A stretch of 64,000 nucleotides of DNA. Origin: CAVZQN01 sp963837395. GTDB lineage: Bacteria > Acidobacteriota > HRBIN11 > JAKEFK01. The notes under the pieces are model-generated. The model saw only the letters and a program-made list of their open reading frames with translations, had not been told where the DNA came from and ran no database searches. The position numbers were made by a program, and so were the translations under genes. Shown one piece after another: positions 34,437-44,340 of the stretch (position 1 is its first letter; every line of letters starts with the position of its first letter). The stretch lies in contig CAWINI010000004.1 of NCBI GenBank assembly GCA_963837395.1, positions 2,294,001-2,358,000 on the forward strand, read 5' to 3'.

Positions 34437-36348
34437 AAAAATAAAGAATTTCTGATGCTTGCCAAATCGGAACTACGTACCGTGACAAAAATTCACGTAG
34501 GATTTCACGATCATGATTGTTAAGCCTTGCTATCTTGTTTCCACTTGCTGTTGTACCATCTTGTGGTAATGCTGATAAAAATCTGGGCGGAAGTAAATCC
34601 ACTGGTAAAATACCGGTTTTGCCAGCAAGATGCGCATATTCTCTCCAATTACAAAAAATAAATTGTACCCCTTCTTGTTTGAATCTTGCGAAGAGTGCCG
34701 TTGAATCTTTAGATTGCGATGCCCATTCAAACATGGGATTGTAATCGTAGCGACTCGGTACAATGGCCGGATGTTTTAGATACGCTGATCTAGATTCACC
34801 AAGGAACAAAATTTTTCCGTTTGATTGAAGGCTATTCATTTTTTCCGCGGCAGGATAATAATCCAGTCTATCCTTCAAATAACTTACTTGTGTTTGGTTT
34901 AAGCCGATAAGTGGAAAAAATATACGAAACACCGGAATTAAACCGAGAATGGAATATGCTGCAAAAATGGTCACGCATACATAAAAGGTTACATGTGACC
35001 GTCGATAAATTGTTTCGATGGCAATTGCGCAAGGCAATGACAAAAGAAGAAATACGGGAAGAAATTGCCGGAAAGAAAAAAATATGCAGCACCATATCAC
35101 ATAACAGACAAATATGTACAAAAGTAACTTATTAGAAACTGAATCCTTTCGTAAAAAAACATATATCAACACACCAAAAATGAATGCGAGACCAGGATCT
35201 GCGGCAGCACCAAAAGAACCTTTCCGGAGAGTAAGTAGAAATGGGGTCTTCAAAATCGAAGATGCGATATTTTCTCGCTTTGAAAAACTATCCAACCGGA
35301 GTGCCAGTTGCTGTTGCTGAGACCATCGTGAACCTGGAAATATATTTTTCAATGCAGGATATAGCGGATCTCCAACGGCTACAAAATTTCTGATAAACAA
35401 AGGCGTTAGGAAAAGCAATATCAGCAGTGATTGCAAAGCTGCCCTTTTTATTTTTTCTTTGAATGTTTGGTTTTGAGCTAATGCAAACCAGAGCAAAGGA
35501 ACCAATGCAGTGTAAAGCAAGGAATTAATTTTTGTCCAAATAGCAAATGATAAAAAAAGTGCCGGCAAAACAACGGGTATGGAATTTGGAATTGAAGCAT
35601 ATCTAATTACTGCGCAAATTCCGCAGCAAAAAAAGATTGATGCCAAAAGATCAGCGGACATCAGATGAATAAGAATCCATGGGGCTGGAAATAATGCAAG
35701 AATCCAGCATATGAATTTTGGATCCGTATCCGAATCAGCCTTAGCCGGAAGAAATTCCGCGAGAATATGGATAATACCAAGATAGAGAATCAGTGAAAAA
35801 AGTTTGATTCCAGATAACAATTCGAAACGGACAAAAAGCAAATTCAGCACTTGCTCAAACGGAGGAAAAGTTGAATAGAGTTGATGAGGCAACACACTCA
35901 TCTTGCCAATTTCGAGATACTGATATGGCAGTCCAAGATGATATGCGAGTGCATCAAAAAATATTGTAGGAGTAAGAGAACTCCACATTGATAATGCGAG
36001 TAGCGGCGCGAAAAAACCATATTTCAAAGGTACACGCAACTTTAAATATTGAATCTCAAAACAGGATGCAATTGCTAACAGAAACCAAAATATAGCCAGC
36101 AAGGATCTGCCAGTGGAAATGGAAGTAATAATTGTTGCAATAGCAAGAACAGCACCTAATCCTATTGGAAACAACCAGGAATCCGGAATCGATGAATGGT
36201 TAGAAAAAAGCCTCCGGCCAATTGATCGGGATGCAAGCCACAGGACTAAAGAAATTACAAATCCTGCAATGTAATTCCAACGATCGGGGAAAATAAGAGA
36301 AAAAATAAGATAGGTTAAGCCTAGCGTATATAAAGGAATCCCATTCAT
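34414..36348 (-). CDS. Polytopic membrane protein, GT39/GT-C-like
   Basis: 644 residues with about 13 helices. The first large loop has FFDALAYHLGLPYQYLEIGKM (in part: about 129-149), with the acidic/aromatic pattern of lipid-linked-sugar glycosyltransferases; a soluble tail follows the last helix (ILFLGESRSAYLKHPAIVPS). I do not assign a precise family. ATGA overlap with the peptidase gene upstream suggests coupled expression. Confidence 0.7.
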   Translation of the reverse strand: MNGIPLYTLGLTYLIFSLIFPDRWNYIAGFVISLVLWLASRSIGRRLFSNHSSIPDSWLFPIGLGAVLAIATIITSISTGRSLLAIFWFLLAIASCFEIQYLKLRVPLKYGFFAPLLALSMWSSLTPTIFFDALAYHLGLPYQYLEIGKMSVLPHQLYSTFPPFEQVLNLLFVRFELLSGIKLFSLILYLGIIHILAEFLPAKADSDTDPKFICWILALFPAPWILIHLMSADLLASIFFCCGICAVIRYASIPNSIPVVLPALFLSFAIWTKINSLLYTALVPLLWFALAQNQTFKEKIKRAALQSLLILLFLTPLFIRNFVAVGDPLYPALKNIFPGSRWSQQQQLALRLDSFSKRENIASSILKTPFLLTLRKGSFGAAADPGLAFIFGVLIYVFLRKDSVSNKLLLYIFVCYVIWCCIFFSFRQFLPVFLLLSLPCAIAIETIYRRSHVTFYVCVTIFAAYSILGLIPVFRIFFPLIGLNQTQVSYLKDRLDYYPAAEKMNSLQSNGKILFLGESRSAYLKHPAIVPSRYDYNPMFEWASQSKDSTALFARFKQEGVQFIFCNWREYAHLAGKTGILPVDLLPPRFLSALPQDGTTASGNKIARLNNHDREILREFLSRYVVPIWQASEILYFYEIRSSK

Positions 36349-38336
36349 TTTGATTTAAGAATTGCAGTAACCTTTTCTAAAAACTGCCTCGACCTGGAAA
36401 ATGCACTTTTCAGATTTTTTGAAGCAGTGCGGATCTGCTCTTCATTGTTTGACCGAAAAGCATCTGATAATCCGGATAATGCTTCACCGGCACAACCCAA
36501 TGTTGTGGAAGATTCCATAAGTACGTTCTTTTTAACATCCGGTTCATAAAATGTTTTTATAGCTTTTAGCAGCAATACATTTACAGCAAGGCGTGACGCT
36601 GGAGCGAGAGGATTCTTTTTTTCAATTTCTTTCTGAAGTTGAACAGCAGCAGCATGAAACGAATCGAATTCTTTACGCAAGGATTCAATCTCGGCGTTCG
36701 AATGTTGAAAACTTCCCTTTTTCAGTAATGCATTTAGAGCCTTGTTGGCATAAGGTTGGATTTCTGCGAAATCGTAAGGCAACAAGATGTCATTCGACAT
36801 CCGGAAAAGATAACGCGAAATAATCTTTGATAATGCACCACGAAATTTAGCATCTGGATCTCCAAATTTTTCCAGCCACATCTCATCATCATACAAAGAA
36901 TGATAGACACTATAGGTGCGGCCAAATCCCGCATCTATTACCGGGATTCCCAGAATCCGCATGAATGGAACAACATCGCTGCTAAATCCGGGGTTTTGAT
37001 ATTCAGGACGGATCTCAGAAAAATATCTGCCCGAATCAGGATCCTGCAGACCAACTATTGCGCGATCCAATGATGAATAAAGTCCCGGAGATAAATAAGG
37101 AGAAAAATCACGCGCACGAAATGCAGTATCAACGTTTACATAAGCCACAGCATTTTCCAACAATGGAAGATTTTTTCTGACCCATGCAGTGGAACCAAAC
37201 ATGCCATATTCTTCACCATCCCAAAATGTAAACAAAATCTTACGGCGTGGAATCCAGCCTTTATGGGTAAGAGTCGAAAGAACCTTTGCTGTTTCTAACA
37301 TAACAGATGTACCGGAAATCGGATCTGCTGCCCCATACACCCAGGCATCGTAGTGATTCCCTGCTACGACAAAATGTTTTTCATCTGTTTTTGTATCCAG
37401 CCAGGCAAAAATATTTCGTATTGTGCGTCGTTGTTTGGTTCCGTGATAAATCATTTTCACAATCGCTGGGCCAGGGCCTGTGTGATAACCCTCCGGAAGC
37501 CATCCTTTCCATGATTCAGGCACGGATTCACCCAAAATATTTTTTAACAAAGTAGAAGCAGTTTCTTGCGAAATGGGAAGTGCAGGAATTTTGGGAAGAG
37601 TTGATAAAGATTGCGCATCAGGTTCTGATGGATCTCCCGGATACAAAAAATACTTTAATAAGCTTCCGCGTTGTGAAACCCACGGGTTGAGATGCGGACC
37701 ATATGGAAATTCAGGTTTACGGAAGCCTTGATCTTTCAATTCAGGATAAATCAACAGTCCGGCTATGCCCTCTTTCTCCGCTGCTACTATTTTCATGCTG
37801 CGGCAAATTCCACGCGAACGAACCAGTGCAATGCAATTTGATACTTCAAGGCCCCTGCTTTTCAAATAGGCATAATCTTCTGAACTTCCGGTGTTGGCAT
37901 AAATTACTTTTGACTGGATATCAGCATCCGGTGAAAATGCAAGAAAAGGAAGCTCATTCTTTGAAACTTTGCTTGATGGATCTTCGGGAAGTTGTCTTTC
38001 ATAAAGATTAAAGTTGACCTGTGAAGGAAAAATAAGTTGCAGTTGAGCATCTTGAGGTTCCGGAAAATCAAATGAATACTCAGCAGTAGTTGTTTTTAAG
38101 CTATATTCAGATAAGAGTTGCAAAATCCGATCGCCTACTTTTCTGTTGGCTTCTGTTCCAGCTCTATGAGGTGAGCATGAAAGTCCGTGCTGGTATTGCT
38201 GAATTCTTTTACCCGAGACTAAACCGTCAATTTTCTTGTACCATTCTGAATCTGATTTCGAATCGGGCCGTAGCAAAACAAACGTAAAAACTGAAGCGAG
38301 GATCAGAAACAGGAAGATCAGCCCTTTACGTTTCAA
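36345..38336 (-). CDS. M28B-type peptidase (glutamate carboxypeptidase II-like)
   Basis: The long ORF (from 38447) overlaps purM by about 100 nt. TTG 38336, just beyond the purM stop, is the best start and directly precedes a signal anchor (KRKGLIFLFLILASVFTFVLL). A PA-like domain follows (about 130-260). The di-zinc site is complete: His in GNHYDAW (H328), Asp in GAADPISG (D338), Glu-Glu in DGEEYG (E375-E376), Asp in YVNVDTAF, His in VYHSLYDD. The helical end resembles the transferrin-receptor-like dimerisation domain. At about 663 residues it is close to GCPII enzymes, which release C-terminal Glu from peptides. Located in the periplasm or at the membrane. Confidence 0.86.
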   Translation of the reverse strand: MKRKGLIFLFLILASVFTFVLLRPDSKSDSEWYKKIDGLVSGKRIQQYQHGLSCSPHRAGTEANRKVGDRILQLLSEYSLKTTTAEYSFDFPEPQDAQLQLIFPSQVNFNLYERQLPEDPSSKVSKNELPFLAFSPDADIQSKVIYANTGSSEDYAYLKSRGLEVSNCIALVRSRGICRSMKIVAAEKEGIAGLLIYPELKDQGFRKPEFPYGPHLNPWVSQRGSLLKYFLYPGDPSEPDAQSLSTLPKIPALPISQETASTLLKNILGESVPESWKGWLPEGYHTGPGPAIVKMIYHGTKQRRTIRNIFAWLDTKTDEKHFVVAGNHYDAWVYGAADPISGTSVMLETAKVLSTLTHKGWIPRRKILFTFWDGEEYGMFGSTAWVRKNLPLLENAVAYVNVDTAFRARDFSPYLSPGLYSSLDRAIVGLQDPDSGRYFSEIRPEYQNPGFSSDVVPFMRILGIPVIDAGFGRTYSVYHSLYDDEMWLEKFGDPDAKFRGALSKIISRYLFRMSNDILLPYDFAEIQPYANKALNALLKKGSFQHSNAEIESLRKEFDSFHAAAVQLQKEIEKKNPLAPASRLAVNVLLLKAIKTFYEPDVKKNVLMESSTTLGCAGEALSGLSDAFRSNNEEQIRTASKNLKSAFSRSRQFLEKVTAILKSK

Positions 38337-38343
38337 CAGAGAG

Positions 38344-39426
38344 TCATACCTTCCGGAAACTACCGGATTCGCCACGCAAAGAATATGGTTCCAAAAGAAT
38401 AGTGCGTTTCGAATCTTCAATGACCTGACCCAGGACATGTGCTCCATAACCGTAGCCCGCTACAATTTTCATGATCTTGGAAACGTTTTGAGCTTGATCA
38501 GGCACCACTAAGATGAATCCAATCCCCATGTTAAACACTCTAAACATTTCTTCAATCGCAACATTGCCCAAACGTTGAATCATCTGGAAAATCGGTGGAG
38601 GTTGTGGAAACGAAACAATCTTATAGCCGACAGGTTTGATTGTTCTGGTGAGATTAAATAAGCCATCGCCGGTAATATGAAATAAGCCGTGCACCGGAAA
38701 TTGTTTCAAGATTTCTAAAATCTCTTTCACATAAATTCGGGTTGGTTCTAATAACGCTTCACCTAGTGTCTTTCCAAGTTCATGGCGATAGGAATCTACG
38801 GAGAGTCTAGCTAAATCAAAGCAGATTTTTCGCGTAAGAGTATAACCATTGCTGTGCAAGCCTGCACTTTCTAAACCGATGATTACATCCCCCGGTTCAA
38901 GATCTTGACCCACGATCAGTCGGTCTGGATCTACAATTCCGATTGCGGTTCCCACAATATCAAAGGTTGTAACTCCCTCCTTTTTTGCTAGCAGATCCGC
39001 AACTTGCGCAAGTTCGCCGCCAGATAAATTAATTCCTGCTTTTTCACACCCTTCATAAAGTCCTTTTCCTATTTCCGAAAGCAGCGCCGGATTGGCTTCG
39101 TTTGTTGCAATGTAATCGACCATCGAAATTGGAGTTGCTCCAACACAGATCAAATCATTTACATTCATCGCAATACAATCGATTCCAACTGTGTCATATT
39201 TTTTCATCATCTCTGCAATCAGTAATTTTGTACCAACTCCATCGGTGGAAAGCGCTATTCCAACTTTAAAACCAGCTGCACTTAAATCAATAACGTTCGC
39301 GTAATAACCGATTGGAAGCAGCGGCTTACATGAGTTGAGTCCGAATGTACGATTTACATACTCCAGCAGTACTTTCAGGCTGCCTTCTTTTTTAACTGCA
39401 TCGACTCCGGCTGTACGGTAATCCAT
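38344..39426 (-). CDS. purM: Phosphoribosylformylglycinamidine cyclo-ligase (AIR synthase)
   Basis: 360 residues of the ATP-dependent PurM fold. MDYRTAGVDAVKKEG at the start, then ALSTDGVGTKLLIAE (about 58-72), GIDCIAMNVNDLICVGATP (about 81-99), and GLHSNGYTLTRK are the conserved nucleotide- and FGAM-binding segments. It catalyses the fifth step of purine synthesis, FGAM to AIR, in the cytoplasm. It is the only purine gene in sight, sitting in front of the peptidase gene and 38 nt after a glycosyltransferase. Confidence 0.95.
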   Translation of the reverse strand: MDYRTAGVDAVKKEGSLKVLLEYVNRTFGLNSCKPLLPIGYYANVIDLSAAGFKVGIALSTDGVGTKLLIAEMMKKYDTVGIDCIAMNVNDLICVGATPISMVDYIATNEANPALLSEIGKGLYEGCEKAGINLSGGELAQVADLLAKKEGVTTFDIVGTAIGIVDPDRLIVGQDLEPGDVIIGLESAGLHSNGYTLTRKICFDLARLSVDSYRHELGKTLGEALLEPTRIYVKEILEILKQFPVHGLFHITGDGLFNLTRTIKPVGYKIVSFPQPPPIFQMIQRLGNVAIEEMFRVFNMGIGFILVVPDQAQNVSKIMKIVAGYGYGAHVLGQVIEDSKRTILLEPYSLRGESGSFRKV

Positions 39427-39464
39427 AATGAAATTCCTTATCGTTCAGAATATTCTAACCGCAT

Positions 39465-40343
39465 CTACATCTTTTCGAGAGATTTTCCTGCAAGTTTCAA
39501 ACTATCAGTCACACGATGGAAGTTACCAGTAAAAAAATAAGCAATGGACCGGATAATGAATGCCGGAACAAGAGCGAGTTTAATGAAGATTGGCTGATAA
39601 CCTCTTTTCCGAAAGTATAAGAAGACGCTCCGAACAAAATCTGCTTGTGACCGATACCACTCTTGACGCGAGCTTCCACCGGCATCATGAATAAATTCAG
39701 CCGCGGGATAGTAGTAAATCTTCCAACCTTCACGAATCATTCTTTCACACAAATCCACATCTTCCATATAAAGAAAGAAGGTTTCGTCAAAGCCGCCAAT
39801 TTGATCCAATACTTTTTTGCGGATGATAATTGCGGCACCCATTGGTTGCTGAACGCTACGCGTGTTTTGATGGTCTTTAGCCCGGAGTCGATATTTCGTA
39901 GGAATTATCCGATCTAGAAAAGAAAGATAAAGAAAAAGAGTGAACGGAGTTGGAAAGTTCCTGCAGGAAAGCTGTAGAGAACCATCCGGAAATGACAGGC
40001 GTGGTGCAACGGCACCTGCATCATTTTTTTCATCTAAGAACTTTTCTAGAGACGTAATAGAACCAGGCGTTGCAAAAACATCGGCATTCAGAATTAAGAC
40101 ATTTGAAGTGTCCGCAAGAGCTATGCCTTGATTTGCAGCTGCTGCAAAACCACGATTGTCGGAATTTTGAATCACATGAACATCGGTAAATTTTTGCAGA
40201 ATCGTAATCGAAGAATCTGTTGAATTGTTATCTACGACAACAATTTTGGCAGGTCTTTCGTGCTGAATCGATTGAATTAACTGGTCTAAATAAGCTGCTC
40301 CGTTCCAATTCACGATCACAACAGTTGTTTGGGCTGCCGTCAT
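39465..40343 (-). CDS. Family 2 glycosyltransferase (rhamnosyltransferase-like)
   Basis: 292 residues, GT-A: VVIVNWNGAAYLDQLI (8-23), VVDNNSTDSS, ILNADVFATPG (DXD equivalent) and MGAAIIIRKKVLDQIGGFDETFFLYMEDVDLCERM (in part; about 168-200). This pattern is typical of dTDP-rhamnosyltransferases building O-antigen. Divergent from the ABC operon. A hydrophobic C-terminal helix (KLALVPAFIIRSIAYFF) may tether it to the membrane. Confidence 0.87.
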   Translation of the reverse strand: MTAAQTTVVIVNWNGAAYLDQLIQSIQHERPAKIVVVDNNSTDSSITILQKFTDVHVIQNSDNRGFAAAANQGIALADTSNVLILNADVFATPGSITSLEKFLDEKNDAGAVAPRLSFPDGSLQLSCRNFPTPFTLFLYLSFLDRIIPTKYRLRAKDHQNTRSVQQPMGAAIIIRKKVLDQIGGFDETFFLYMEDVDLCERMIREGWKIYYYPAAEFIHDAGGSSRQEWYRSQADFVRSVFLYFRKRGYQPIFIKLALVPAFIIRSIAYFFTGNFHRVTDSLKLAGKSLEKM

Positions 40344-40400
40344 AATATGGACTGATTTTACTCGAACTTAGCCTCGACGGACTAAAGCTTTCCCTCCATA

Positions 40401-40409
40401 TGCTATAAT
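40401..40409 (+). promoter_or_regulatory. Extended -10 promoter for the ABC operon
   Basis: TGCTATAAT: a perfect TATAAT (40404-40409) preceded by the TG of an extended -10. No good -35 is seen. It lies 20 bp before the ATG. Confidence 0.5.
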
Positions 40410-40428
40410 CCCATCGCCCATAATTAAG

Positions 40429-41339
40429 ATGGAATCTGTTCTAAGAATCGACCGCATTAGCAAAGTCTTCAGAATTGGCTTTATTCCCAAAAAAGTCGTC
40501 GCGCTTGATCAAATATCATTGGAAGTAAATCGAGGGAAAATCTTCGGATTATTGGGCCAAATGGTGCCGGCAAAACTACAACCATTAAATGCATTCTTGG
40601 TTTGATTTATGCCGATTCCGGACGGATCGAATTGATGGGAGATCCGATTCCATCCGTGCGTGCACAAGCCCGAATCGGATTCTTGACTGAAAATCCTTAT
40701 GTCTACGATTTCCTTACTGGTCGTGAATATCTGATGTTTGCGGCAAGCTTATACGGATATGATGCCACCCGTTGCCGAAATATAGCAGACGAATTGTTGA
40801 CAATGTTCCATATTGAAGATGCTGCTGAACGACCGTTAAGGAAATATTCGAAAGGAATGCTACAGCGCATTGGATTGGCTCAAGCTCTGGTCAATGATCC
40901 GGAATTTTTAATTCTTGACGAACCGATGTCCGGACTTGATCCGCTCGGCCGGAAAGAAGTTCGGGATTTAATGATTACGCTGAAAAATAAAGGCAAGACT
41001 ATCCTTTTCAGTTCTCATATTTTGTCTGACGCAGAATTGGTTTGTGATCATGTTGCAATTCTGGTAAATGGAAAATTGCAAACATTCGGAAAACTTCAAA
41101 CACTGATAAGAACTGTGGAAGGTTATGAAGTGACCTTGAGAAATGTTACAGATGGAGATTTGAGTGATGTTTCTCATGAATTAATCACCTCTTCAGAAAC
41201 GGATTCATTACTCAAAGTCAGCTCTCTTGAAGCTTTGCAAAGCTTAATTGCTAAATCTCGGGCTGGAAAATTTGAGATCGAATCCATCATTCCACTACGT
41301 CAGACGCTAGAAGATTTGTATCTGAAACAAATTAAATGA
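40429..41339 (+). pseudogene. ABC transporter ATPase with a frameshift in Walker A
   Basis: From ATG 40429 the frame reads MESVLRIDRISKVFR and IFGLLG, then goes wrong. One G missing from GGG (40554-40556) would restore GPNGAGKTTTIK and join the long open frame that continues to 41339. Downstream signatures are intact: LRKYSKGMLQRIGLAQALV (ABC signature), FLILDEPMSGLDP (Walker B) and the H-loop FSSHIL. Corrected, it is about 303 residues, the size for an ABC-2 partner. It overlaps the permease by ATGA. Most likely functional, with a sequence error. Confidence 0.87.
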
Positions 41340-42100
41340 AAGCAGTGTGGGCAATAGCAAAACTTACGGTTCGCGAAGCGATTCGAAACAGAATTCTGTA
41401 TCTTCTGTTTGGATTTGCGTTTTTATTAATCTGTTTCTCCTGGATCATAGGAAAACTTACTGTAGGAGATGAATTAAAAATCGTTAAAGACCTGGGCATT
41501 TCCAGCATTCATATTTTTGGTGTGTTCATAACAATTTTTATTGGGATTAGCCTGGTATTTAAAGAAATGGAAAAACGCACCATATATCTGGTGCTCAGCA
41601 AACCGATTCATCGTTATCAATTTTTACTTGGAAAATTTTCCGGATTGGCTTTAACACTTTTTGGAGTCTTAGTTGTTCTGGCAATTGAATTCTACTTAGT
41701 ACTGGCATTACGCGGCGAACCTTCACCGCGAATTCTTCTGGCTTTTTATCCAATGTACCTGGAATGGCTTATCGTTGCAGGCATTGCAATTCTTTTTTCA
41801 TCTTTTTCAACACCGTTGCTCAGTACAATGCTTACATTCTCGGCGTTTTTGATGGGGCACTTAACCGAAAGTTTGTTGATGCTGAAAGATAGACTTACTT
41901 CAAAGATTGCTGATTTGATTTTGAACGGGCTGTTTTATGCTTTACCAAATTTAGAGTTATTTAACATCCGCTCGCAGATGGTTCATAACCTGCCTTTGCC
42001 GGGAGGCTATCTTATTACTGCACTGCTCTATTGGATGCTCTATCTTGGAACAATCTTGCTGTTTGCCTCTTTTCTTTTTCAGAGGAAGGACTTTGTATGA
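41336..42100 (+). CDS. ABC-2 type permease
   Basis: 254 residues with six helices (KLTVREAIRNRILYLLFGFAFLLI at the start, then IHIFGVFITIFIGISLVFKEMEKRTIYLVLSKPI, the ABC-2 motif with the cytoplasmic helix). It forms the membrane domain for the preceding ATPase. The substrate is unknown; drug, lipid or glycan export are all usual for this class. Overlap on both sides (ATGA) shows coupled translation with the ATPase and TPR genes. Confidence 0.85.
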   Translation: MKAVWAIAKLTVREAIRNRILYLLFGFAFLLICFSWIIGKLTVGDELKIVKDLGISSIHIFGVFITIFIGISLVFKEMEKRTIYLVLSKPIHRYQFLLGKFSGLALTLFGVLVVLAIEFYLVLALRGEPSPRILLAFYPMYLEWLIVAGIAILFSSFSTPLLSTMLTFSAFLMGHLTESLLMLKDRLTSKIADLILNGLFYALPNLELFNIRSQMVHNLPLPGGYLITALLYWMLYLGTILLFASFLFQRKDFV

Positions 42101-42942
42101 AAAGGAAGGGACTTGTAATTCTTCTGATCTACGTCTTAGCAATTTCAATGAATTATTATGCTTATTCAAAATACCGCATGAATTCAAACTTGTTTACCCA
42201 AATGTTGTATTTGCCCTCAGGAAAGTATCTGAAACCGGTATCGTTTGGTTATTACAATTTGCTTTCTGATTTCGTTTATCTCTGGTCTATTCAATACTAT
42301 GGTGATCCAATTTTCAGTCCAAAAATGGAATATCTACGGCATACCTATGACATCATCACTGAGCTGGACCCATATTACATTGATGCTTATCAGACCGGAG
42401 CATTGTTCATGTTTTATGAAGGACGTAATCCTAAGGCCGGCCTGGAGCTGCTTGATAAAGGAATTGCAAAAAATCCAAATGAATGGATCATTGCAGCAGA
42501 TGCAGGTTTTTATTGCTACATGAACTTAAAGGATAAACGTCGCGCGATAGAATATTTCAATAAGGTAGTTAAAATTCCAACTGCTCCAGCACAAGCAAAA
42601 CGGTTTCTAGCCGGAATGCATTTTCAAATTGGTGATAAGAAAGTCGCTTATGAACTTTGGAAAGAGGTTTATGACACATCGGATAAGGCTCATATAAAAC
42701 AAATCGCTTATCAGCACATGCATGATTTAAAAGTGATGGTTGATATTGAAGATCTTAAAAAAGCGATTCAGCAATATCAAAATCAAAACGGGAAATTTCC
42801 ACTAAGCCTCGAACAACTTCATGCCTCTGGTTTAGTTTCTGAAATTCCACTGAATCCCGAAGGCACTCCCTACTCTTATGATCCGCGAACTGGCAAAGTA
42901 GAATATAGCCAGGAGCTGAATATCTACAAACGTTATCAATGA
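42097..42942 (+). CDS. Membrane-anchored TPR protein of the ABC operon
   Basis: 281 residues from ATG 42097 (overlapping the permease stop). One N-terminal helix (GLVILLIYVLAISMNYYAY) anchors a TPR-like domain (EGRNPKAGLELLDKGIAKNPN, LKDKRRAIEYFNKVVKIP). The end, with IEDLKKAIQQYQNQNGKFPLSLEQL, resembles the pilin/GspG-like C-terminal element. Proteins of this type next to ABC-2 genes occur in Acidobacteriota. Role probably in assembly or stabilisation; not established. Confidence 0.7.
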   Translation: MKRKGLVILLIYVLAISMNYYAYSKYRMNSNLFTQMLYLPSGKYLKPVSFGYYNLLSDFVYLWSIQYYGDPIFSPKMEYLRHTYDIITELDPYYIDAYQTGALFMFYEGRNPKAGLELLDKGIAKNPNEWIIAADAGFYCYMNLKDKRRAIEYFNKVVKIPTAPAQAKRFLAGMHFQIGDKKVAYELWKEVYDTSDKAHIKQIAYQHMHDLKVMVDIEDLKKAIQQYQNQNGKFPLSLEQLHASGLVSEIPLNPEGTPYSYDPRTGKVEYSQELNIYKRYQ

Positions 42943-44314
42943 GCGGCAAGGTTTTGTTAATCGAAGACAAGGATAGTCTTCGTGAAATGTTAAAACGCGC
43001 CTTGGAAGAAGGCAGGTTCATTGTTGAAGAAGCGCGTGACGGAATTGAAGCTGTTCACAAAATCAAAAATGAACGCTTCTTGCTGATACTTTCCGATCTC
43101 CGGATTCCCCACGTTGATGGTCTCGAAATCTTACGCGTGGCGAAAGAAGTAGATTCAGAAACTCCTGTAATTTTCATGACTGCATATGGCTCAATTGAGA
43201 TAGCTGTGGAAGCAATGAAAAATGGCGCCTACGATTTTATGCCGAAGCCTGTCGACATTAATTATTTGCTTTTACTTGTGAACCGTATTCAATCTTCCCA
43301 ACAACTTAGAAATGAAAACATGATTTTGAAAGAAGAGTTCTCCAGGATACTCGGTTTTCCAAGAATTCTTGGTGGAGATCGTTCCTTTCAAGAAATCACG
43401 TTAGCATTACAGAAGGCTGCTCCAACGGATGCTACAGTGTTAATAACCGGCGAAAGCGGCACCGGTAAAGAATTATTTGCACGTGCCATTCATCAGTTGA
43501 GTCCACGAAAAGATGCGCCGTTTGTCGCTGTAAATTGTGCGGCGATACCGGAACCGCTTCTTGAAAATGAATTATTCGGACATGAAAAGGGTGCTTTCAC
43601 CGGAGCTCTAAATCGCAAGCTAGGGAAATTTGAGCTGGCGCAAGGTGGCACCATATTTTTGGACGAAATTGGTGAAATGCCCATACCACTTCAAGCGAAG
43701 CTATTGCGAGTTCTACAAGAAAAAGAATTTGACAGAGTCGGAGGAACTACGCCCGTTCAAGTGGACATCAGAGTTCTTGCCGCCACCAACAGAAATCTGG
43801 AACAGCTTGTAGCTGATAAACAATTTCGTGAAGATCTATTTTTCCGTCTTTCCGTTTTTCCAATTCACATACCGCCATTGAGACAACGGAAAAAAGATAT
43901 TCCGTTGTTTGCTGAACATTTTATAGAACAATTTTGTCGCGAACTTAAACGTGGAAAACTAAAATTGAGTGTGGCAGCTACCCGAAAGCTAATGGAATAT
44001 TCGTGGCCTGGAAATGTGCGAGAGTTGCAAAATTGTTTGGAACGAGCGGCGATTCTTGCTGATGGGAATGTGGTTCAAGAAAAAGATATTTTGACTCAAT
44101 CCGGAGCATCGTCCGGAAGTATCGCGGATTATTTGAATTTGGAAGGTGCCGATTGTCAGAAGTACGAAAACGGGCAGCGGATGAAGCGGAAAAGCAAGCA
44201 ATTTTAAGAGCCTGGCAAAATTCTGAACAAGATGTTGAGATAGCTGCCACTGAACTGGGAATTTCCAGTAAGACTCTTGCCGCAAAACTAAAAGACTGGA
44301 AACTCATTCCCTAG
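42939..44314 (+). CDS. NtrC-type sigma-54 response regulator with frameshifted C-terminus
   Basis: Receiver domain (1-120, phospho-acceptor D53 in ILSDLRIP), AAA+ domain (Walker A GESGTGKE 171-178, GAFTGA 218-223 for sigma-54 contact, Walker B LDEIGE 241-246), then a Fis-like HTH. The frame ends at 44207, but after one base lost near 44153 (TT for TTT) the other frame reads LSEVRKRAADEAEKQ, then DVEIAATELGISSKTLAAKLKDW and stops at 44314: a proper DNA-binding tail. No histidine kinase lies adjacent. Start ATGA overlaps the TPR gene. It would activate promoters using sigma-54. Confidence 0.88.
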
Positions 44315-44340
44315 TTAACTCTGCGTCTCAGTGGTTAATT

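Noticed and set aside
38336..38447. Long start (38447) for the GCPII-like peptidase
   Set aside because: It would overlap purM by about 100 nt with a sequence lacking signal-peptide character; TTG 38336 directly precedes the membrane anchor.
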